This document shows positions 19,365-29,311 of a stretch of DNA of 64,000 nt, in pieces. The translations under genes and the position numbers were made by a program. The notes beneath the pieces were generated by a model that made no database searches, was not told the DNA's origin, and was given only the letters and a program-made list of their open reading frames with translations. Positions within the stretch are counted from its first letter, which is position 1, and every line of letters starts with the position of its first letter. The stretch is from assembly GCF_010993735.1 (NCBI RefSeq), contig NZ_WQNI01000009.1, positions 186,001-250,000 of the forward strand, written 5' to 3'. Source of the stretch: Chelativorans alearensis (lineage in GTDB: Bacteria; Pseudomonadota; Alphaproteobacteria; Rhizobiales; Rhizobiaceae).

Positions 19365-19619
19365 ACGCCGGGGCCAGAGGATGGCGACGGCATAAGTGGG
19401 CTAGCGCATGATGACCGGAAGCGGGCGCGGGCGCTCCTGAGCGACCTCGGCTCTGGGTGCAGGTACCCGAAGCCCCGGGACCAGGCAGGCCGCCAAAAGC
19501 GAGATCGTAACAAGAATCAGGAAAGAACCGGCATAGGCGGGCTCGAGCAGCGACCCGCCGAGCCTGCCGAGCGCCGGGCTGAGCAGTGCGGACGTGTAGG
19601 CGTGCGGTAAGACGCTCCG
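19365..19619 (-). pseudogene. Remnant of an MFS transporter
   Basis: The minus strand reads ...LSPALGRLGGSLLEP, AYAGSFLILVTISLLAA, then LRVPAPRA ... RPLPVIMR, a TAG stop at 19401-19403, and PTYAVAIL straight after in the same frame. This matches the middle of a rhizobial MFS transporter, two helices plus the linker, where RQP(T/V)(F/Y)xVA is expected, so TAG replaces a glutamine codon. Both the N-terminal and C-terminal parts are gone. It abuts the 3' end of the RNA methyltransferase gene. The rest of the 390-bp gap, 19231-19364, shows nothing. Confidence 0.5.
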
Positions 19620-19621
19620 GT

Positions 19622-20863
19622 TCAGCCGCGTTTCCCCGGCCTTTCCAGAAGCGCCACCACCTCGACATGCGGCGACCACAGGAACTGGTCGACGGGGATC
19701 ACTCGAGTGAGGCGGTAGCCGCCTTCAACGAGGATCGCCAGATCGCGGGCGAGCGTGCCGGGATTGCAGGAGACGGCGGCCACGCGGCGGACCGTGGAGC
19801 GGGCGACCTGCCGGCACTGATCTTCCGCGCCGGCGCGCGGCGGGTCGAAGACGAGACCGTCGAAGGCGGCAAGTTCCTTCGCTGTCAGCGGGCGATGGTA
19901 GAGGTCGCGCTTCTCGGCCGTCACCGGCTTCAGGCCGGGCGTATTTCTTGCCGCTGTCTCCAGTTCAGCCAGGGCGGCCGCATCGCCCTCCACAGCATGG
20001 ACGCGCATGCCGCCGGCAAGCCGCAGCGCAAAGGTGCCGCTGCCGGAAAAGAGGTCGGCCACGTGCTTCGCGCCCATCAGATGCGCCGCCACAAGGCCAG
20101 CCATCGCTTCCTCCGCCGCAGCGACTGCCTGCAGGAATCCGCCAGGCGGCACGCTTACCGGCACCTCACCGTGAAGCACTGTCGGCTTCTGGCGCTCCAC
20201 AAGCACCTCACCGTCGAGCGAAAGGCGCGCATACCCCTTGGCCAGCGCGAACGCCACTGCCTGTTGCCGGCGCTTGTCGTTCAGCCTGCCGGCGCCTTCC
20301 GCCGCGGCGTCCAGCCCGGTGCGGGTGGCTGTGACCGTGAGGCGGAACGGCTTTGGCGTGGCCGCCAGCAGCCTGGCAAGCTGGCGCAGATCCGGAAGGG
20401 CAGCGACGATCCGCGGATCGGCGACCGGGCATTCCTCGACATCGATGAGGCGGTGCGACTGGACAGCGTTGAAGCCCAGCAGCATGCGCTGCCCGATTGC
20501 CCGCGCGGTGAAGGCAAGGCGGCGGCGCGAGGCGGGCGGACAGGCAACGAGCGGCGCCACATCGGCGTCGAGGCCACGGCTTTGCAGGGCGTGGACGACC
20601 TTCCCGCGCTTCCACCCGGCATAGGCTTCCCTATCGAGATGCTGCACGGCGCAGCCGCCGCAGGCGCCGAAATGCCGGCAGGCAGGCTCCGCACGCCGCT
20701 CGGAAGCCTGGTCGATCTCGACAAGTGTGCCCCGCCGTCCCGATACCCGGACCTTCACCTTCTCTCCCGGCAGCGCGAAGGGAACGTAGAGGGGGCCGGC
20801 CGCCGTGTTGGCCACGCCGTCGCCCTGGGCGCCCAGCGCTTCGATGTGCAGCGTCTCGTTCAT
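19622..20863 (-). CDS. TrmA/RlmD-family RNA 5-methyluridine methyltransferase
   Basis: This 413-aa class I SAM-dependent RNA methyltransferase has an N-terminal TRAM-like strand region, Fe-S cysteines in CRHFGACGGC, motif I DLFSGSGTFAL, FDPPRAGA and the catalytic cysteine SCNPGTLARD. It makes m5U in rRNA (RlmC/RlmD type) or tRNA; which target cannot be told from sequence. Its ATG overlaps the tlyA stop (TGATG). Confidence 0.88.
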   Translation of the reverse strand: MNETLHIEALGAQGDGVANTAAGPLYVPFALPGEKVKVRVSGRRGTLVEIDQASERRAEPACRHFGACGGCAVQHLDREAYAGWKRGKVVHALQSRGLDADVAPLVACPPASRRRLAFTARAIGQRMLLGFNAVQSHRLIDVEECPVADPRIVAALPDLRQLARLLAATPKPFRLTVTATRTGLDAAAEGAGRLNDKRRQQAVAFALAKGYARLSLDGEVLVERQKPTVLHGEVPVSVPPGGFLQAVAAAEEAMAGLVAAHLMGAKHVADLFSGSGTFALRLAGGMRVHAVEGDAAALAELETAARNTPGLKPVTAEKRDLYHRPLTAKELAAFDGLVFDPPRAGAEDQCRQVARSTVRRVAAVSCNPGTLARDLAILVEGGYRLTRVIPVDQFLWSPHVEVVALLERPGKRG

Positions 20864-21615
20864 CACACCTTCCGCCCGGCGAGCAGAAACTCGCGGTTGC
20901 CGTCGCCGCCCTCGATGGGCGACGGGACGAGGCCGACGGCACGCCAGCCGTCGTTCGTCTCCAGCCAGTCCCTCATTTCGCTTGCGACCTCCTCCGCCTT
21001 TTCCGGCGCGCGCAGCAGGCCTCCCTTGCCGATCGCCTCGCGTCCCGCCTCGAATTGCGGCTTGACGAGGAAGAGGCCCTGCGCGCCGAGTGTGGCCATT
21101 GCAAGCGCCGCTGGCAGTGCCAGCTTCAGCGAAATGAAGCTGACGTCGGAGACCAGGAAATTCGGCCGCCGCCCGCCGATCGCCTCGAGCGTGAGATGGC
21201 GCGCGTTCACGCGTTCAAGGCAGGTCACGCGCGGATCTGCCTTCAGCCGCTCGTCCATCTGGTCGGCGCCCACATCGATAGCCGTCACTTGGGCCGCACC
21301 GCGCTCCAGAAGCACCTGTGTGAAGCCGCCGGTGGAGGCGCCGATATCGAGCGCGTGGGCGCCTTCTGGGTCGAGGCCGAAGGCGTCGAGCCCGTGGATG
21401 AGCTTGAGCGCGGCGCGCGAGACGTAGCGCTGCGCTGGGTCGTCCACAGCGATTTCCGCATCGGCCGCCACCGCCTGCCCCGGCTTCACCGCCGCGGTGC
21501 CGGCCACACGCACCGTGCCGCGCAAAATGGCGTCGCGGGCGCGGGCGCGGCTTTCAAACAGGCCGCGCTCGACCAGAAGCTGGTCGAGACGGAGACGGGT
21601 CGTCAGTGCGGTCAT
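20863..21615 (-). CDS. TlyA family rRNA methyltransferase / hemolysin A
   Basis: This 250-aa protein has an N-terminal S4 RNA-binding domain (RLRLDQLLVERGL ... SRARARDA) and an FtsJ-like methyltransferase with DIGASTGGFT, VSDVSFISL and LVKPQFEAG. Homologues 2'-O-methylate cytidines in 16S and 23S rRNA. The start chosen is MTALTTRLRL at 21615; upstream in-frame residues do not resemble the family. It lies between dxs and the RNA methyltransferase. Confidence 0.9.
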   Translation of the reverse strand: MTALTTRLRLDQLLVERGLFESRARARDAILRGTVRVAGTAAVKPGQAVAADAEIAVDDPAQRYVSRAALKLIHGLDAFGLDPEGAHALDIGASTGGFTQVLLERGAAQVTAIDVGADQMDERLKADPRVTCLERVNARHLTLEAIGGRRPNFLVSDVSFISLKLALPAALAMATLGAQGLFLVKPQFEAGREAIGKGGLLRAPEKAEEVASEMRDWLETNDGWRAVGLVPSPIEGGDGNREFLLAGRKV

Positions 21616-21660
21616 CGGTGTTCGGTGAAGGATAGTGGCGGGGATTGGCAAGTGCGCCAC

Positions 21661-23607
21661 TCAAGCCCGCGCCACCTGCTCCTCCTGTCCAAGTGCGGCG
21701 AATACCGCACGCACGATGCCGGCAGCGTCGAGGCCCGCGTCGGCGTACATCTTCTCCGGCTTCGCCTGGTCCATGAAGACGTCGGGCATCACCAGGGGGC
21801 GCACCTTGAGGCCGCTTTCCAGGAGGCCCTGGTGGGCGAGGAAGTGGAGCACATGGGCGCCGAAGCCGCCGATGGAGCCTTCCTCGATGGTAAGAAGCAC
21901 CTCATGCCCGCGCGCCAGTTGCGTCACGAGGTCGGCGTCGAGCGGCTTGGCGAAGCGCGCGTCGGCGACCGTTGTCGACAGGCCGGCGGCTTCCAGTTCG
22001 TCGGCCGCTTTGAGGCATTCCGCCAGGCGACCGCCCAGCGACAGAAGCGCCACCTTGGTGCCCTCGTGGACGACGCGGCCCTTGCCGATCTCCAGCGCCT
22101 GTCCGCGCTCCGGCAGTTCGACGCCAACGCCGTTGCCGCGCGGATAGCGGAAGGCGATGGGGCCGTCATCGTGTAGTGCCGCCGTGCGCACCATGTGCTT
22201 CAGCTCCGCCTCGTCGGCGGCGGCCATGACGGTGAAGTTCGGCAGCGTCGCCAGATAGGCGATGTCGAAGGCGCCGCAATGGGTGGCGCCGTCCGCACCC
22301 ACGAAGCCGGCGCGGTCGATGGCAAAGCGCACCGGCAGGTTCTGGATCGCAACGTCGTGCACCACCTGGTCGTATGCGCGCTGCAGGAAGGTGGAGTAGA
22401 TGGCGGCGAAGGGGCGATAGCCTTCCGTGGCAAGCCCGGCAGCGAAGGTCACGCCGTGCTGCTCGGCGATGCCGACGTCGAAGGTGCGCTCTGGGAACTC
22501 CTTGCCGAAGAGGTCGAGCCCGGTGCCGGACGGCATGGCGGCGGTGACGGCGACAATGCGCTCGTCCTCACGCGCTTCCTGGATAAGGCTTTGCGCGAAG
22601 ACTTTCGTGTAACTCGGTGCATTCGCTGGCGACTTTGCTTGTGCACCGGTGATGACATCGAACTTGGCGACGCCGTGATACTTGTCGTCCGCCGCCTCCG
22701 CAGGGGCGTAGCCTTTGCCCTTCTGGGTGACGACATGGATGAGCACCGGGCCGTGGCCGTGGTCGCGCACGTTCTTCAGGACGGGCACGAGGTGCTCCAG
22801 ATTGTGCCCATCGATAGGGCCGATGTGGAGGAAGCCCATTTCCTCGAACAACGTGCCGCCGGTGACATAGCCGCGCGCGTGCTCGACGGCGCGGGTGATT
22901 GCGCGGTCGACGCTCTTGCCGAGATAGGAGGTGAGCTTCTTGCCGAAGTCGCGGATGCCCTGGTAAGCGCGGCCGGAAGCAAGGCGCGCCAGATAGGCGC
23001 TCATGGCGCCGGTGGGCGGGGCGATCGACATGTCGTTGTCGTTCAAGATGACGATAAGCCGCGCGTCGAGCGCGCCGGCGTTGTTCATCGCCTCATAGGC
23101 CATGCCGGCGGACATGGCGCCGTCGCCGATGACGGCGATCACGTTGCGCCGCCCGCCCGAAAGGTCGCGCGCTACGGCCATGCCGAGGCCGGCGGAGATG
23201 GAGGTGGAAGAGTGCGCCGCACCGAAGGGGTCGTACTCGCTCTCGGCGCGCTTGGTGAAGCCCGACAGCCCGCCCTCCTGGCGCAGCGTGCGGATACGGT
23301 CGCGACGGCCAGTCAGGATCTTGTGCGGATAGGCCTGGTGGCCGACATCCCATATGACCCGGTCTTCCGGCGTGTCGAACACGTAGTGCAGCGCCACTGT
23401 CAGCTCGACCACGCCGAGCCCGGCGCCCAGATGCCCGCCGGTCTGCGAGACGGCGTCGACCAGTTCCGCGCGCAGCTCGTCTGCGAGCTGGGGCAGGTCT
23501 TTCTCGTCGAGCCCTTTCATGTCCGCCGGGATGCGGACACGATCAAGGAGAGGTGTTTCGGGAGGCGATTTCACGCTTTGCTCGCTCGTTGCAGATTGCA
23601 GGGACAT
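21661..23607 (-). CDS. dxs: 1-deoxy-D-xylulose-5-phosphate synthase
   Basis: This 648-aa thiamine-diphosphate enzyme is the first and often rate-limiting step of the MEP isoprenoid route and also feeds thiamine and pyridoxal synthesis. Landmarks: [16 protein letters not shown], the ThDP motif [18 protein letters not shown] ... [17 protein letters not shown], and the transketolase C-terminal domain. The start at 23607 ([10 protein letters not shown]) is favoured over an in-frame start 18 bases upstream. It is downstream of xseB and the HDAC-like gene, the usual rhizobial order. Confidence 0.96.
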   Translation of the reverse strand: MSLQSATSEQSVKSPPETPLLDRVRIPADMKGLDEKDLPQLADELRAELVDAVSQTGGHLGAGLGVVELTVALHYVFDTPEDRVIWDVGHQAYPHKILTGRRDRIRTLRQEGGLSGFTKRAESEYDPFGAAHSSTSISAGLGMAVARDLSGGRRNVIAVIGDGAMSAGMAYEAMNNAGALDARLIVILNDNDMSIAPPTGAMSAYLARLASGRAYQGIRDFGKKLTSYLGKSVDRAITRAVEHARGYVTGGTLFEEMGFLHIGPIDGHNLEHLVPVLKNVRDHGHGPVLIHVVTQKGKGYAPAEAADDKYHGVAKFDVITGAQAKSPANAPSYTKVFAQSLIQEAREDERIVAVTAAMPSGTGLDLFGKEFPERTFDVGIAEQHGVTFAAGLATEGYRPFAAIYSTFLQRAYDQVVHDVAIQNLPVRFAIDRAGFVGADGATHCGAFDIAYLATLPNFTVMAAADEAELKHMVRTAALHDDGPIAFRYPRGNGVGVELPERGQALEIGKGRVVHEGTKVALLSLGGRLAECLKAADELEAAGLSTTVADARFAKPLDADLVTQLARGHEVLLTIEEGSIGGFGAHVLHFLAHQGLLESGLKVRPLVMPDVFMDQAKPEKMYADAGLDAAGIVRAVFAALGQEEQVARA

Positions 23608-23652
23608 AAGCGTTCGCGGACGCAAAGTAAACGCGGCAAGGCCGCGCTGCTT

Positions 23653-23919
23653 CTACTGCGGGTCGAGCGGCTCGGTGCCGGCAGGCACGCCCTCGCGGGA
23701 GAGGCGGATCTTCTCCACCTTGTCTTCGGCCGCCTTCAGGAGCCGGTCGCAATGGGCCTTCAGCGCCTCGCCGCGCTCGTAGATGCGGATCGACTGCTCA
23801 AGAGGCACGTCGCCCTGCTCCAGGTCGTTGACGATCTTCTCCAGCGCTTCCAGCGCCTGCTCGAAGGTCATCGCCTTGATGTCGTCGTTGGCTGCGGCAT
23901 TGTTGGCGTCGGCGTTCAT
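23653..23919 (-). CDS. xseB: Exodeoxyribonuclease VII small subunit
   Basis: This 88-aa helical protein has the signature [23 protein letters not shown] then [11 protein letters not shown]. It binds XseA (not in the window) to form the single-strand exonuclease VII. It lies three bases after the HDAC-like gene stop and 45 bp before dxs. Confidence 0.94.
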   Translation of the reverse strand: MNADANNAAANDDIKAMTFEQALEALEKIVNDLEQGDVPLEQSIRIYERGEALKAHCDRLLKAAEDKVEKIRLSREGVPAGTEPLDPQ

Positions 23920-23922
23920 CCT

Positions 23923-24849
23923 TTACCCCTTCATCAAGCGCCCGACATGGGCGGCCACCGAGAGGGCCAGCCCTTCGAGGTCGTAACCGCCCTCGAGCAG
24001 GCTGACAAGCCGGTTGTCCGACCAGCGCCCCGCCCGTTCCATCACTCTCGCCGTGGCCCAGCTGAAATCGTCCTCGGTGAAATTGAGCTCGGCCAGCGGG
24101 TCGCGATAATGCGCATCGAAACCGGCCGAAATGATGATCAGATCGGGACGGAACTCGTCGAGCCGCGGCAGGATCGTACCCTTGAACGCCTCGCGGAATG
24201 CTTCGCCGTCGGTACCCGCGGAGAGCGGCACGTTGACGATGTTGCCGGCGCCGGTCTCTCCAGCCGCACCCGTGCCGGGATAAAGCGGCATCTGATGGGT
24301 GGAGCAGTAGAGCACCGACGGGTCGTCCCAGAAAATGTCCTGGGTGCCGTTGCCGTGGTGCACGTCCCAATCGACGATGGCCACGCGCTCGGCTCCATGC
24401 GCGTCCTGCGCGTGGCGAGCGGCGATCGCGGCGTTGTTGAACAGGCAGAAGCCCATCGCCTGGTCTTTCTCGGCATGGTGGCCGGGCGGACGGATGGCGG
24501 CGAAGGCATTGTCGGCGCGCCCGGCGAACACGTCGTCCACCGCGGCAGTGGCCGCGCCTATGGCCCTCAGCGCGGCCTCCCAGCTCCTGGGGCTGACGGA
24601 GGTGTCGGCGTCGATGCGCGCCAGGCCTTCGGCGGGGATCGTGCCCTTTACCCGGCGGGCATAGCTTTCCGGGTGTGCGAGGAGGATTGCCGTCTCGTTC
24701 GCCATCGGCGCCTCCACCCGATCAAGCGGGGCGAAGATTTCGTGCGACAACACCTTTTCAATAGCGCGCAGCCTGTCCGGCCGCTCGGGATGGCCGAGCG
24801 GGGTCAGATGCTCCAGGCAGACGGGATGGGTGTATAGCCGCGTGGTCAT
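23923..24849 (-). CDS. Histone deacetylase-like amidohydrolase
   Basis: This 308-aa class II HDAC-fold enzyme carries the zinc and charge-relay residues: RPPGHHAEKD, DWDVHHGNGTQDIF, SAGFDAHYRDPLAEL and EGGYDLEGL. Bacterial members hydrolyse acetylated polyamines or other acylated amines; the substrate here is unknown. The start MTTRLYTHP is at 24849. It leads the xseB-dxs-tlyA cluster, with very short gaps. Confidence 0.92.
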   Translation of the reverse strand: MTTRLYTHPVCLEHLTPLGHPERPDRLRAIEKVLSHEIFAPLDRVEAPMANETAILLAHPESYARRVKGTIPAEGLARIDADTSVSPRSWEAALRAIGAATAAVDDVFAGRADNAFAAIRPPGHHAEKDQAMGFCLFNNAAIAARHAQDAHGAERVAIVDWDVHHGNGTQDIFWDDPSVLYCSTHQMPLYPGTGAAGETGAGNIVNVPLSAGTDGEAFREAFKGTILPRLDEFRPDLIIISAGFDAHYRDPLAELNFTEDDFSWATARVMERAGRWSDNRLVSLLEGGYDLEGLALSVAAHVGRLMKG

Positions 24850-24935
24850 GCCCCGATATAGGCGTTGACGCCGGCTTTGGCCACGCCGCGCGGCGCCCTT
24901 CAACAGGGTTTCGGGCGTCAAGCGCCGCAGTGACC

Positions 24936-25535
24936 CTATTCGCGCTCCTTGACCCGAAGCCCTTCCAGAAGTGCCTTGAAGGCGTGCACGGCCTTGCGCG
25001 AGGAGGCTCGCGGCTCCGGCGAATTGGCGATCCACAAGGAAGCGCTCAGCATCGCGCCGTTGAGGAGACGCGCCAAGGCCTCGGCATCCGTGGCGACGAT
25101 CGTTTCCTCCTGCACGAAACGCTCCAGGCTCGCGGTCATGGAGTTGATACAGGCGCTCTGATTGGGCCAGTTGGCGGGATCGCCCAACACCGCCGGCCCG
25201 TCGCGCAGCACGATGCGCTGTATCTCCGGCTCGAGCGCCATCTCGATATAGGCGATGCACTCGTCGACAAAGCCCCGCCACGGATTGCTCGCCTTTGCGG
25301 AGATGGCGCAAAGGCGTGCGTTCATCTCCGCATCGATCTCGGCGATAACGGCCTGCAGAAGCCCCTTCTTGTCCCCGAAATGGTGATAGAGCGCACCGCG
25401 GGTCAAACCGGCCTCGGCGGTGAAATCGTCCATGGAAGCATCGGCATATCCCACGGCGCCGAAGGCATGACGGGCGGCCGTGACCAGCTTGCGCCGGGTC
25501 TCCGTTATCATTTCGCTGCGAGGTTTGTGGGCCAT
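24936..25535 (-). CDS. TetR family repressor of the adjacent MFS gene
   Basis: This 199-aa protein has an N-terminal helix-turn-helix (TRRKLVTAARHAFGAVGYA, then LTRGALYHHFGDKKGL) and a C-terminal ligand domain. The start at 25535 has AGGAAGAGA right upstream; the ORF could extend 19 residues, but those overlap the operators. It is divergent from the MFS gene, and three near-identical palindromes fill the space between, so it should repress both and respond to a compound the transporter exports. Confidence 0.92.
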   Translation of the reverse strand: MAHKPRSEMITETRRKLVTAARHAFGAVGYADASMDDFTAEAGLTRGALYHHFGDKKGLLQAVIAEIDAEMNARLCAISAKASNPWRGFVDECIAYIEMALEPEIQRIVLRDGPAVLGDPANWPNQSACINSMTASLERFVQEETIVATDAEALARLLNGAMLSASLWIANSPEPRASSRKAVHAFKALLEGLRVKERE

Positions 25536-25547
25536 TCTCTTCCTTTC

Positions 25548-25621
25548 ACATACGGCACGTATATATTTAGTTGACATACGCTGCGTATGCAATTACCTCA
25601 TTGACATACGCCGCGTATGTC
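25548..25621. promoter_or_regulatory. Three TetR operators and a minus-strand promoter
   Basis: Palindromes of the form ATACG-N3-CGTAT sit at 25550-25562, 25576-25588 and 25605-25619; the last extends to a perfect GACATACG-CCG-CGTATGTC at 25603-25621. Centres are 26 and 30 bp apart. Two TTGACA hexamers (25571, 25601) overlap copies 2 and 3. On the minus strand, TTGCAT, 17 bp, TAAATA gives a promoter for tetR running through copy 2. Confidence 0.85.
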
Positions 25622-25655
25622 AGCGGCGCGCTCTTACCAATCGAAGGATCGCGTC

Positions 25656-26867
25656 ATGCCGAACCCGTATAGTGAAGTCTTCCAGGCGCCAGGGGCCAAG
25701 GGCTTTGCCGCCGCCGGATTTCTGGCGCGCCTGCCTGTCGCCATGGCCACCATGGGTATCGTCACCATGCTTTCCCAGAGCCATGGTGAGTACTGGTTGG
25801 CCGGTGCGGTCTCCGCTACGTTCGCCCTCACCAACGCCTTTGTCGCGCCGCAGATTTCCCGGCTCGTCGACCGCCACGGCCAGAGCCGTGTCCTGACGCC
25901 TGCAACAGCCGTCTCCGTCGCGGCCTTTACCGGGCTCATTCTTGCCACCCATTTCAGGTGGCCTTACTGGACGTTATTCGCCTTCGCCTTCATCGCCGGC
26001 GTCATGCCCAGCATGCCGGCCATGGTGCGGGCGCGGTGGACGGGGCTCTATCATGGCACGCCGAAGCTTCACACCGCCTTCGCCTTCGAGTCGGTGCTCG
26101 ACGAGGTGGTCTATATGGCCGGCTCTGTGCTGGCGATCGGGCTAAGCGTCAGCCTCTTTCCGGAGGCAGGACCGCTGGCGGCCACACTGTTCCTGGCCGT
26201 GGGCACGGCGCTGTTCGTCGCGCAGAAATCCACCGAGCCGCCGGTCCGCCCGGTCGAGGAGAAGGCAAGCCGGTCAGCCCTCGGTGTCCCGGCGGTGCAG
26301 ATCATCACCTTCACGCTGATCGCGGTCGGCACGATCTTCGGCACGGCCGAGGTGACTGTGATCGCGTTTTCGGAAGAGCTCGGCCAGAAGGGCGCGGCAA
26401 GCTTCGTTCTGGCCGGTTATGCGGGCGGCTCGCTGGTCGTCGGCCTCGTCTTCGGCACGCTAAAGCTCAAGGCCTCGCTTGGCCGGCAGTTCCTGGTCGC
26501 CAACGCGATCGCCATGCTGACAACCCTGCCCCTTCTTTGGGTGAACAGCATTCCGCTCCTGGCGCTCATGCTTTTCCTCGCAGGCGCTTCGATCTCGCCC
26601 ACCTTCATAACCGCGTTCGGGCTGATCGAGCGGCTGGTACCCTCCTCGCAGCTTACCGAGGGCATCACCTGGGCCATGACCGGCATCTTCATCGGTATGG
26701 CCGTCGGCTCTTTCATCTCGGGCTATGTCATCGATGCCTTCGGTGCGCAAAGCGGGTTCTGGGTGTCGGTCGCGGCGGGCGGCGTGGCTCTGGCCACCGC
26801 GCTTTCCGGCCAGCGCATCCTGCAGAGGCCTTCAGCCGCCATCATGCCCAAAACAGCGGTGGCCTAG
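25656..26867 (+). CDS. MFS transporter, probable drug efflux
   Basis: This 403-aa protein has about 12 helices in two halves split by a charged loop (EPPVRPVEEKASRS). The LVDRHGQSRVL loop after helix 2 fits the MFS motif A region. Start at 25656 with GAAGGA seven bases upstream. It belongs to the same general MFS group as the remnant at 19365-19619. Regulation by the divergent TetR protein through three operators suggests inducible efflux; the substrate is unknown. Confidence 0.88.
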   Translation: MPNPYSEVFQAPGAKGFAAAGFLARLPVAMATMGIVTMLSQSHGEYWLAGAVSATFALTNAFVAPQISRLVDRHGQSRVLTPATAVSVAAFTGLILATHFRWPYWTLFAFAFIAGVMPSMPAMVRARWTGLYHGTPKLHTAFAFESVLDEVVYMAGSVLAIGLSVSLFPEAGPLAATLFLAVGTALFVAQKSTEPPVRPVEEKASRSALGVPAVQIITFTLIAVGTIFGTAEVTVIAFSEELGQKGAASFVLAGYAGGSLVVGLVFGTLKLKASLGRQFLVANAIAMLTTLPLLWVNSIPLLALMLFLAGASISPTFITAFGLIERLVPSSQLTEGITWAMTGIFIGMAVGSFISGYVIDAFGAQSGFWVSVAAGGVALATALSGQRILQRPSAAIMPKTAVA

Positions 26868-26888
26868 CGGCTACCCTCCGTGTCCGGC

Positions 26889-26915
26889 AAGGCCATCCGC
26901 AAGGCGGATGGCCTT
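26889..26915. terminator. Hairpin between convergent MFS and ribB genes
   Basis: AAGGCCATCCGC and its exact complement flank an AAG loop, a 12-bp stem. It lies 21 bases after the MFS stop and touches the ribB stop codon. There is no T run on either side, so termination strength is uncertain. Confidence 0.5.
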
Positions 26916-28011
26916 ACAATATCTCCGTCGAGGCGATCTTGATGCCGAAGCCTTCGAGGCCAACATAATGGCGCTCACGAGAGGCGAGCAGCTTGATGGA
27001 GGTGATGCCGAGATCCTTGAGGATCTGTGCTCCAAGACCGACCTCGCGCCATTCGCTCTCGCGCTTCACCGCTTCCTCGTGTGCTTCGGCCTCCCCGGCC
27101 CGGGGGCGGTGATGATGATGGGCGACGCCGACGGAACCCTCACGCAGATAAACCAGCACGCCACGCCCCATGGTGCCCATGGATTTCATGATGTCCTGCA
27201 GCCGGTATTCCGTGCCGAACACGTCGGCGACGACGTCCTCCGTATGCAGACGCACCGGTACATCCGTGCCATCGCGGATGTCGCCGAAGACGATGGCCAG
27301 ATGCTGCATGGCCTCCCAGGGCAGCGTGTAGGTATGGACGGTGGCCGTGCCGCCGGGGGTCTCGATCTTGAAGCAGGCGATGCGCTCGACCAGCGTTTCC
27401 TGGCGCTGGCGGTAGGCGATGAGATCGGCGACGGAGACTTGGCTGAGGCCGTGCTCTTCCGCAAACGCCGTCACCTGCGGTCCGCGCATGACGGTACCGT
27501 CGTCGTTGACGAGTTCGCAGATGACGCCGATTGGCGGCAGACCGGCCAGCTTGCACAGATCGACGGCTGCCTCCGTATGGCCGGAGCGCATGAGCACGCC
27601 GCCCTCGCGGGCGATCAGCGGAAAGATGTGGCCGGGCCGTACGAAGTCGCTACTGCCGACATTGGGATTGGCAAGGTTGCGCACCGTCAGCGTGCGATCT
27701 TCGGCAGAGATGCCGGTGGTGGTGCCGTGCTTGAAATCGACGCTGACGGTAAAGGCCGTCTGATGGGGGGCGTCGTTTTCCGCCACCATGGGCGCGAGGT
27801 TCAGCCGCCGCGCCTCCTCCCGCGGCATCGGCGCGCAGACGATGCCGGAGGTATGGCGCACGATGAAGGCCATCTTCTCCGGCGTGGCATGGACCGCGGC
27901 GACGATCAGGTCCCCTTCGTTCTCGCGCCCGTCATCGTCCATGACGATGACGATCTCGCCGCGCTCAAAAGCGCGCAGGGCGTCGACGACTTTCCGCTGG
28001 TCATAGGGCAT
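26914..28011 (-). CDS. ribB: 3,4-dihydroxy-2-butanone-4-phosphate synthase with degenerate RibA domain
   Basis: This 365-aa protein joins an intact RibB half (about 1-205: [30 protein letters not shown]) to a GTP cyclohydrolase II-like half. RibB turns ribulose 5-phosphate into the four-carbon precursor of riboflavin. In the second half the zinc cysteines of RibA are missing: where C-LTGD-x-FGS-x-RCDC is expected, the sequence is [15 protein letters not shown]. It also has a His cluster (VAHHHHRPR). RibA activity is therefore unlikely and another gene must supply it. No FMN riboswitch fits in the 30-bp upstream gap to aroC. Confidence 0.93.
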   Translation of the reverse strand: MPYDQRKVVDALRAFERGEIVIVMDDDGRENEGDLIVAAVHATPEKMAFIVRHTSGIVCAPMPREEARRLNLAPMVAENDAPHQTAFTVSVDFKHGTTTGISAEDRTLTVRNLANPNVGSSDFVRPGHIFPLIAREGGVLMRSGHTEAAVDLCKLAGLPPIGVICELVNDDGTVMRGPQVTAFAEEHGLSQVSVADLIAYRQRQETLVERIACFKIETPGGTATVHTYTLPWEAMQHLAIVFGDIRDGTDVPVRLHTEDVVADVFGTEYRLQDIMKSMGTMGRGVLVYLREGSVGVAHHHHRPRAGEAEAHEEAVKRESEWREVGLGAQILKDLGITSIKLLASRERHYVGLEGFGIKIASTEIL

Positions 28012-28041
28012 GGTTTCTCGCTGCGGTTAGGGGAATAGGGT

Positions 28042-29142
28042 CTACCCTTTCCCCGTTTGTCCTCGGTGACGCAAGTAGTGATCGGCGATGGTGCAGGCAA
28101 GCATGGCCTCGCCGATGGGCACGGCGCGAATGCCCACGCAGGGGTCGTGGCGGCCTTTGGTCGTCACGTCGACCTCCGCGCCTGTCTTGTCGACCGATTT
28201 CCGCGGGGTGAGGATGGACGAGGTGGGCTTCACCGCGAAACGGGCGATCACCGGCTCGCCGGTGGAGATGCCGCCCAGCACGCCACCGGCGTTGTTCGAC
28301 AGGAACACGGGCTTGCCGTCAGCGCCGGTGCGCATCTCGTCGGCGTTCTCCTCGCCGGTGATGCGGGCGGCCTCGAAGCCGTTGCCGATCTCCACGCCCT
28401 TCACGGCGTTGATCGACATGAGGTTGGCGCAGATGTCCTGGTCGAGCTTGCCATAGATCGGCGCGCCGAGGCCCACCGGCACTCCCTCGGCCACCACCTC
28501 GATCACCGCGCCGACGGAGGAGCCTTTCTTGCGGATGCTGTCGAGATAATCGGCGAAGACGGCGACGGATTCCGGGTCGGGCGTGAAGAAGGGATTGTCG
28601 GGGTGGCCGATGAAATCCCAATCCCAGTTGGCGCGGTCGATTGCCTTCTCGCCCATCGAAACCAGCGCGCCGCGCACCTTGAGGCCGGGAACCACCTTGC
28701 GGGCAAGCGCGCCGGCGGCCACACGCACCGCGGTTTCGCGCGCCGAGGAGCGCCCGCCGCCGCGATAGTCGCGCAGGCCGTACTTCATCTCGTAGGTGTA
28801 GTCGGCATGGCCGGGGCGATAGCGCTGGGCAATCTCGCTATAATCCTTGGAGCGCTGGTCGACGTTCTCGATCAGCATGGAGACCGGTGTGCCGGTGGTG
28901 ACCAGCGTTTCGCCGTCGTCTTCCGGCAGCACACCCGACAGGATCTTCACCTGATCGGGCTCGCGGCGCTGCGTGACGAAGCGGGACTGGCCCGGCCGGC
29001 GCCGGTCGAGATCGGCCTGTATCTCTTCGCGGGTAAAGCGGATGCCGGGCGGACAGCCGTCGACGACGCAGCCGATCGCCGCCCCGTGGCTTTCTCCCCA
29101 AGTGGTGACGCGAAACAGATGACCGAAGGTGTTGTGCGACAT
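28042..29142 (-). CDS. aroC: Chorismate synthase
   Basis: This 366-aa FMN-dependent enzyme makes chorismate from EPSP, the end of the shikimate route. Signatures: [49 protein letters not shown] and the final KGRHDPC. It sits upstream of ribB, 30 bp apart on the same strand, and is preceded by a recognisable promoter. Confidence 0.96.
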   Translation of the reverse strand: MSHNTFGHLFRVTTWGESHGAAIGCVVDGCPPGIRFTREEIQADLDRRRPGQSRFVTQRREPDQVKILSGVLPEDDGETLVTTGTPVSMLIENVDQRSKDYSEIAQRYRPGHADYTYEMKYGLRDYRGGGRSSARETAVRVAAGALARKVVPGLKVRGALVSMGEKAIDRANWDWDFIGHPDNPFFTPDPESVAVFADYLDSIRKKGSSVGAVIEVVAEGVPVGLGAPIYGKLDQDICANLMSINAVKGVEIGNGFEAARITGEENADEMRTGADGKPVFLSNNAGGVLGGISTGEPVIARFAVKPTSSILTPRKSVDKTGAEVDVTTKGRHDPCVGIRAVPIGEAMLACTIADHYLRHRGQTGKG

Positions 29143-29177
29143 TGTAAGCGTTTCCTTGCGCGGCGGCGCCGGAACCG

Positions 29178-29206
29178 CTTCTATTTGCCTTTGCGGACGC
29201 GGTCAA
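29178..29206 (-). promoter_or_regulatory. Promoter for aroC
   Basis: On the minus strand TTGACC (29201-29206), a 17-bp spacer and TAGAAG (29178-29183) form a sigma-70 type promoter 36 bases from the aroC start. Confidence 0.5.
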
Positions 29207-29311
29207 ACAGTGGAGGGGGACACTTTTGACACATTTTATCATTTCAATTCGGACAACCGTCACCCGCTTGCATTACGCTTCTTGCAACACGACATCTTGA
29301 GGTTCCGCCCC

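Noticed and set aside
22195-24837. 880-aa open frame on the plus strand
   Set aside because: It is the antisense of dxs, xseB and the HDAC-like gene, all with intact catalytic motifs; its His/Gly/Val-rich text is typical of an antisense shadow in GC-rich DNA.
28012-28041. FMN riboswitch before ribB
   Set aside because: Only 30 bases separate aroC and ribB, far too short for the aptamer.
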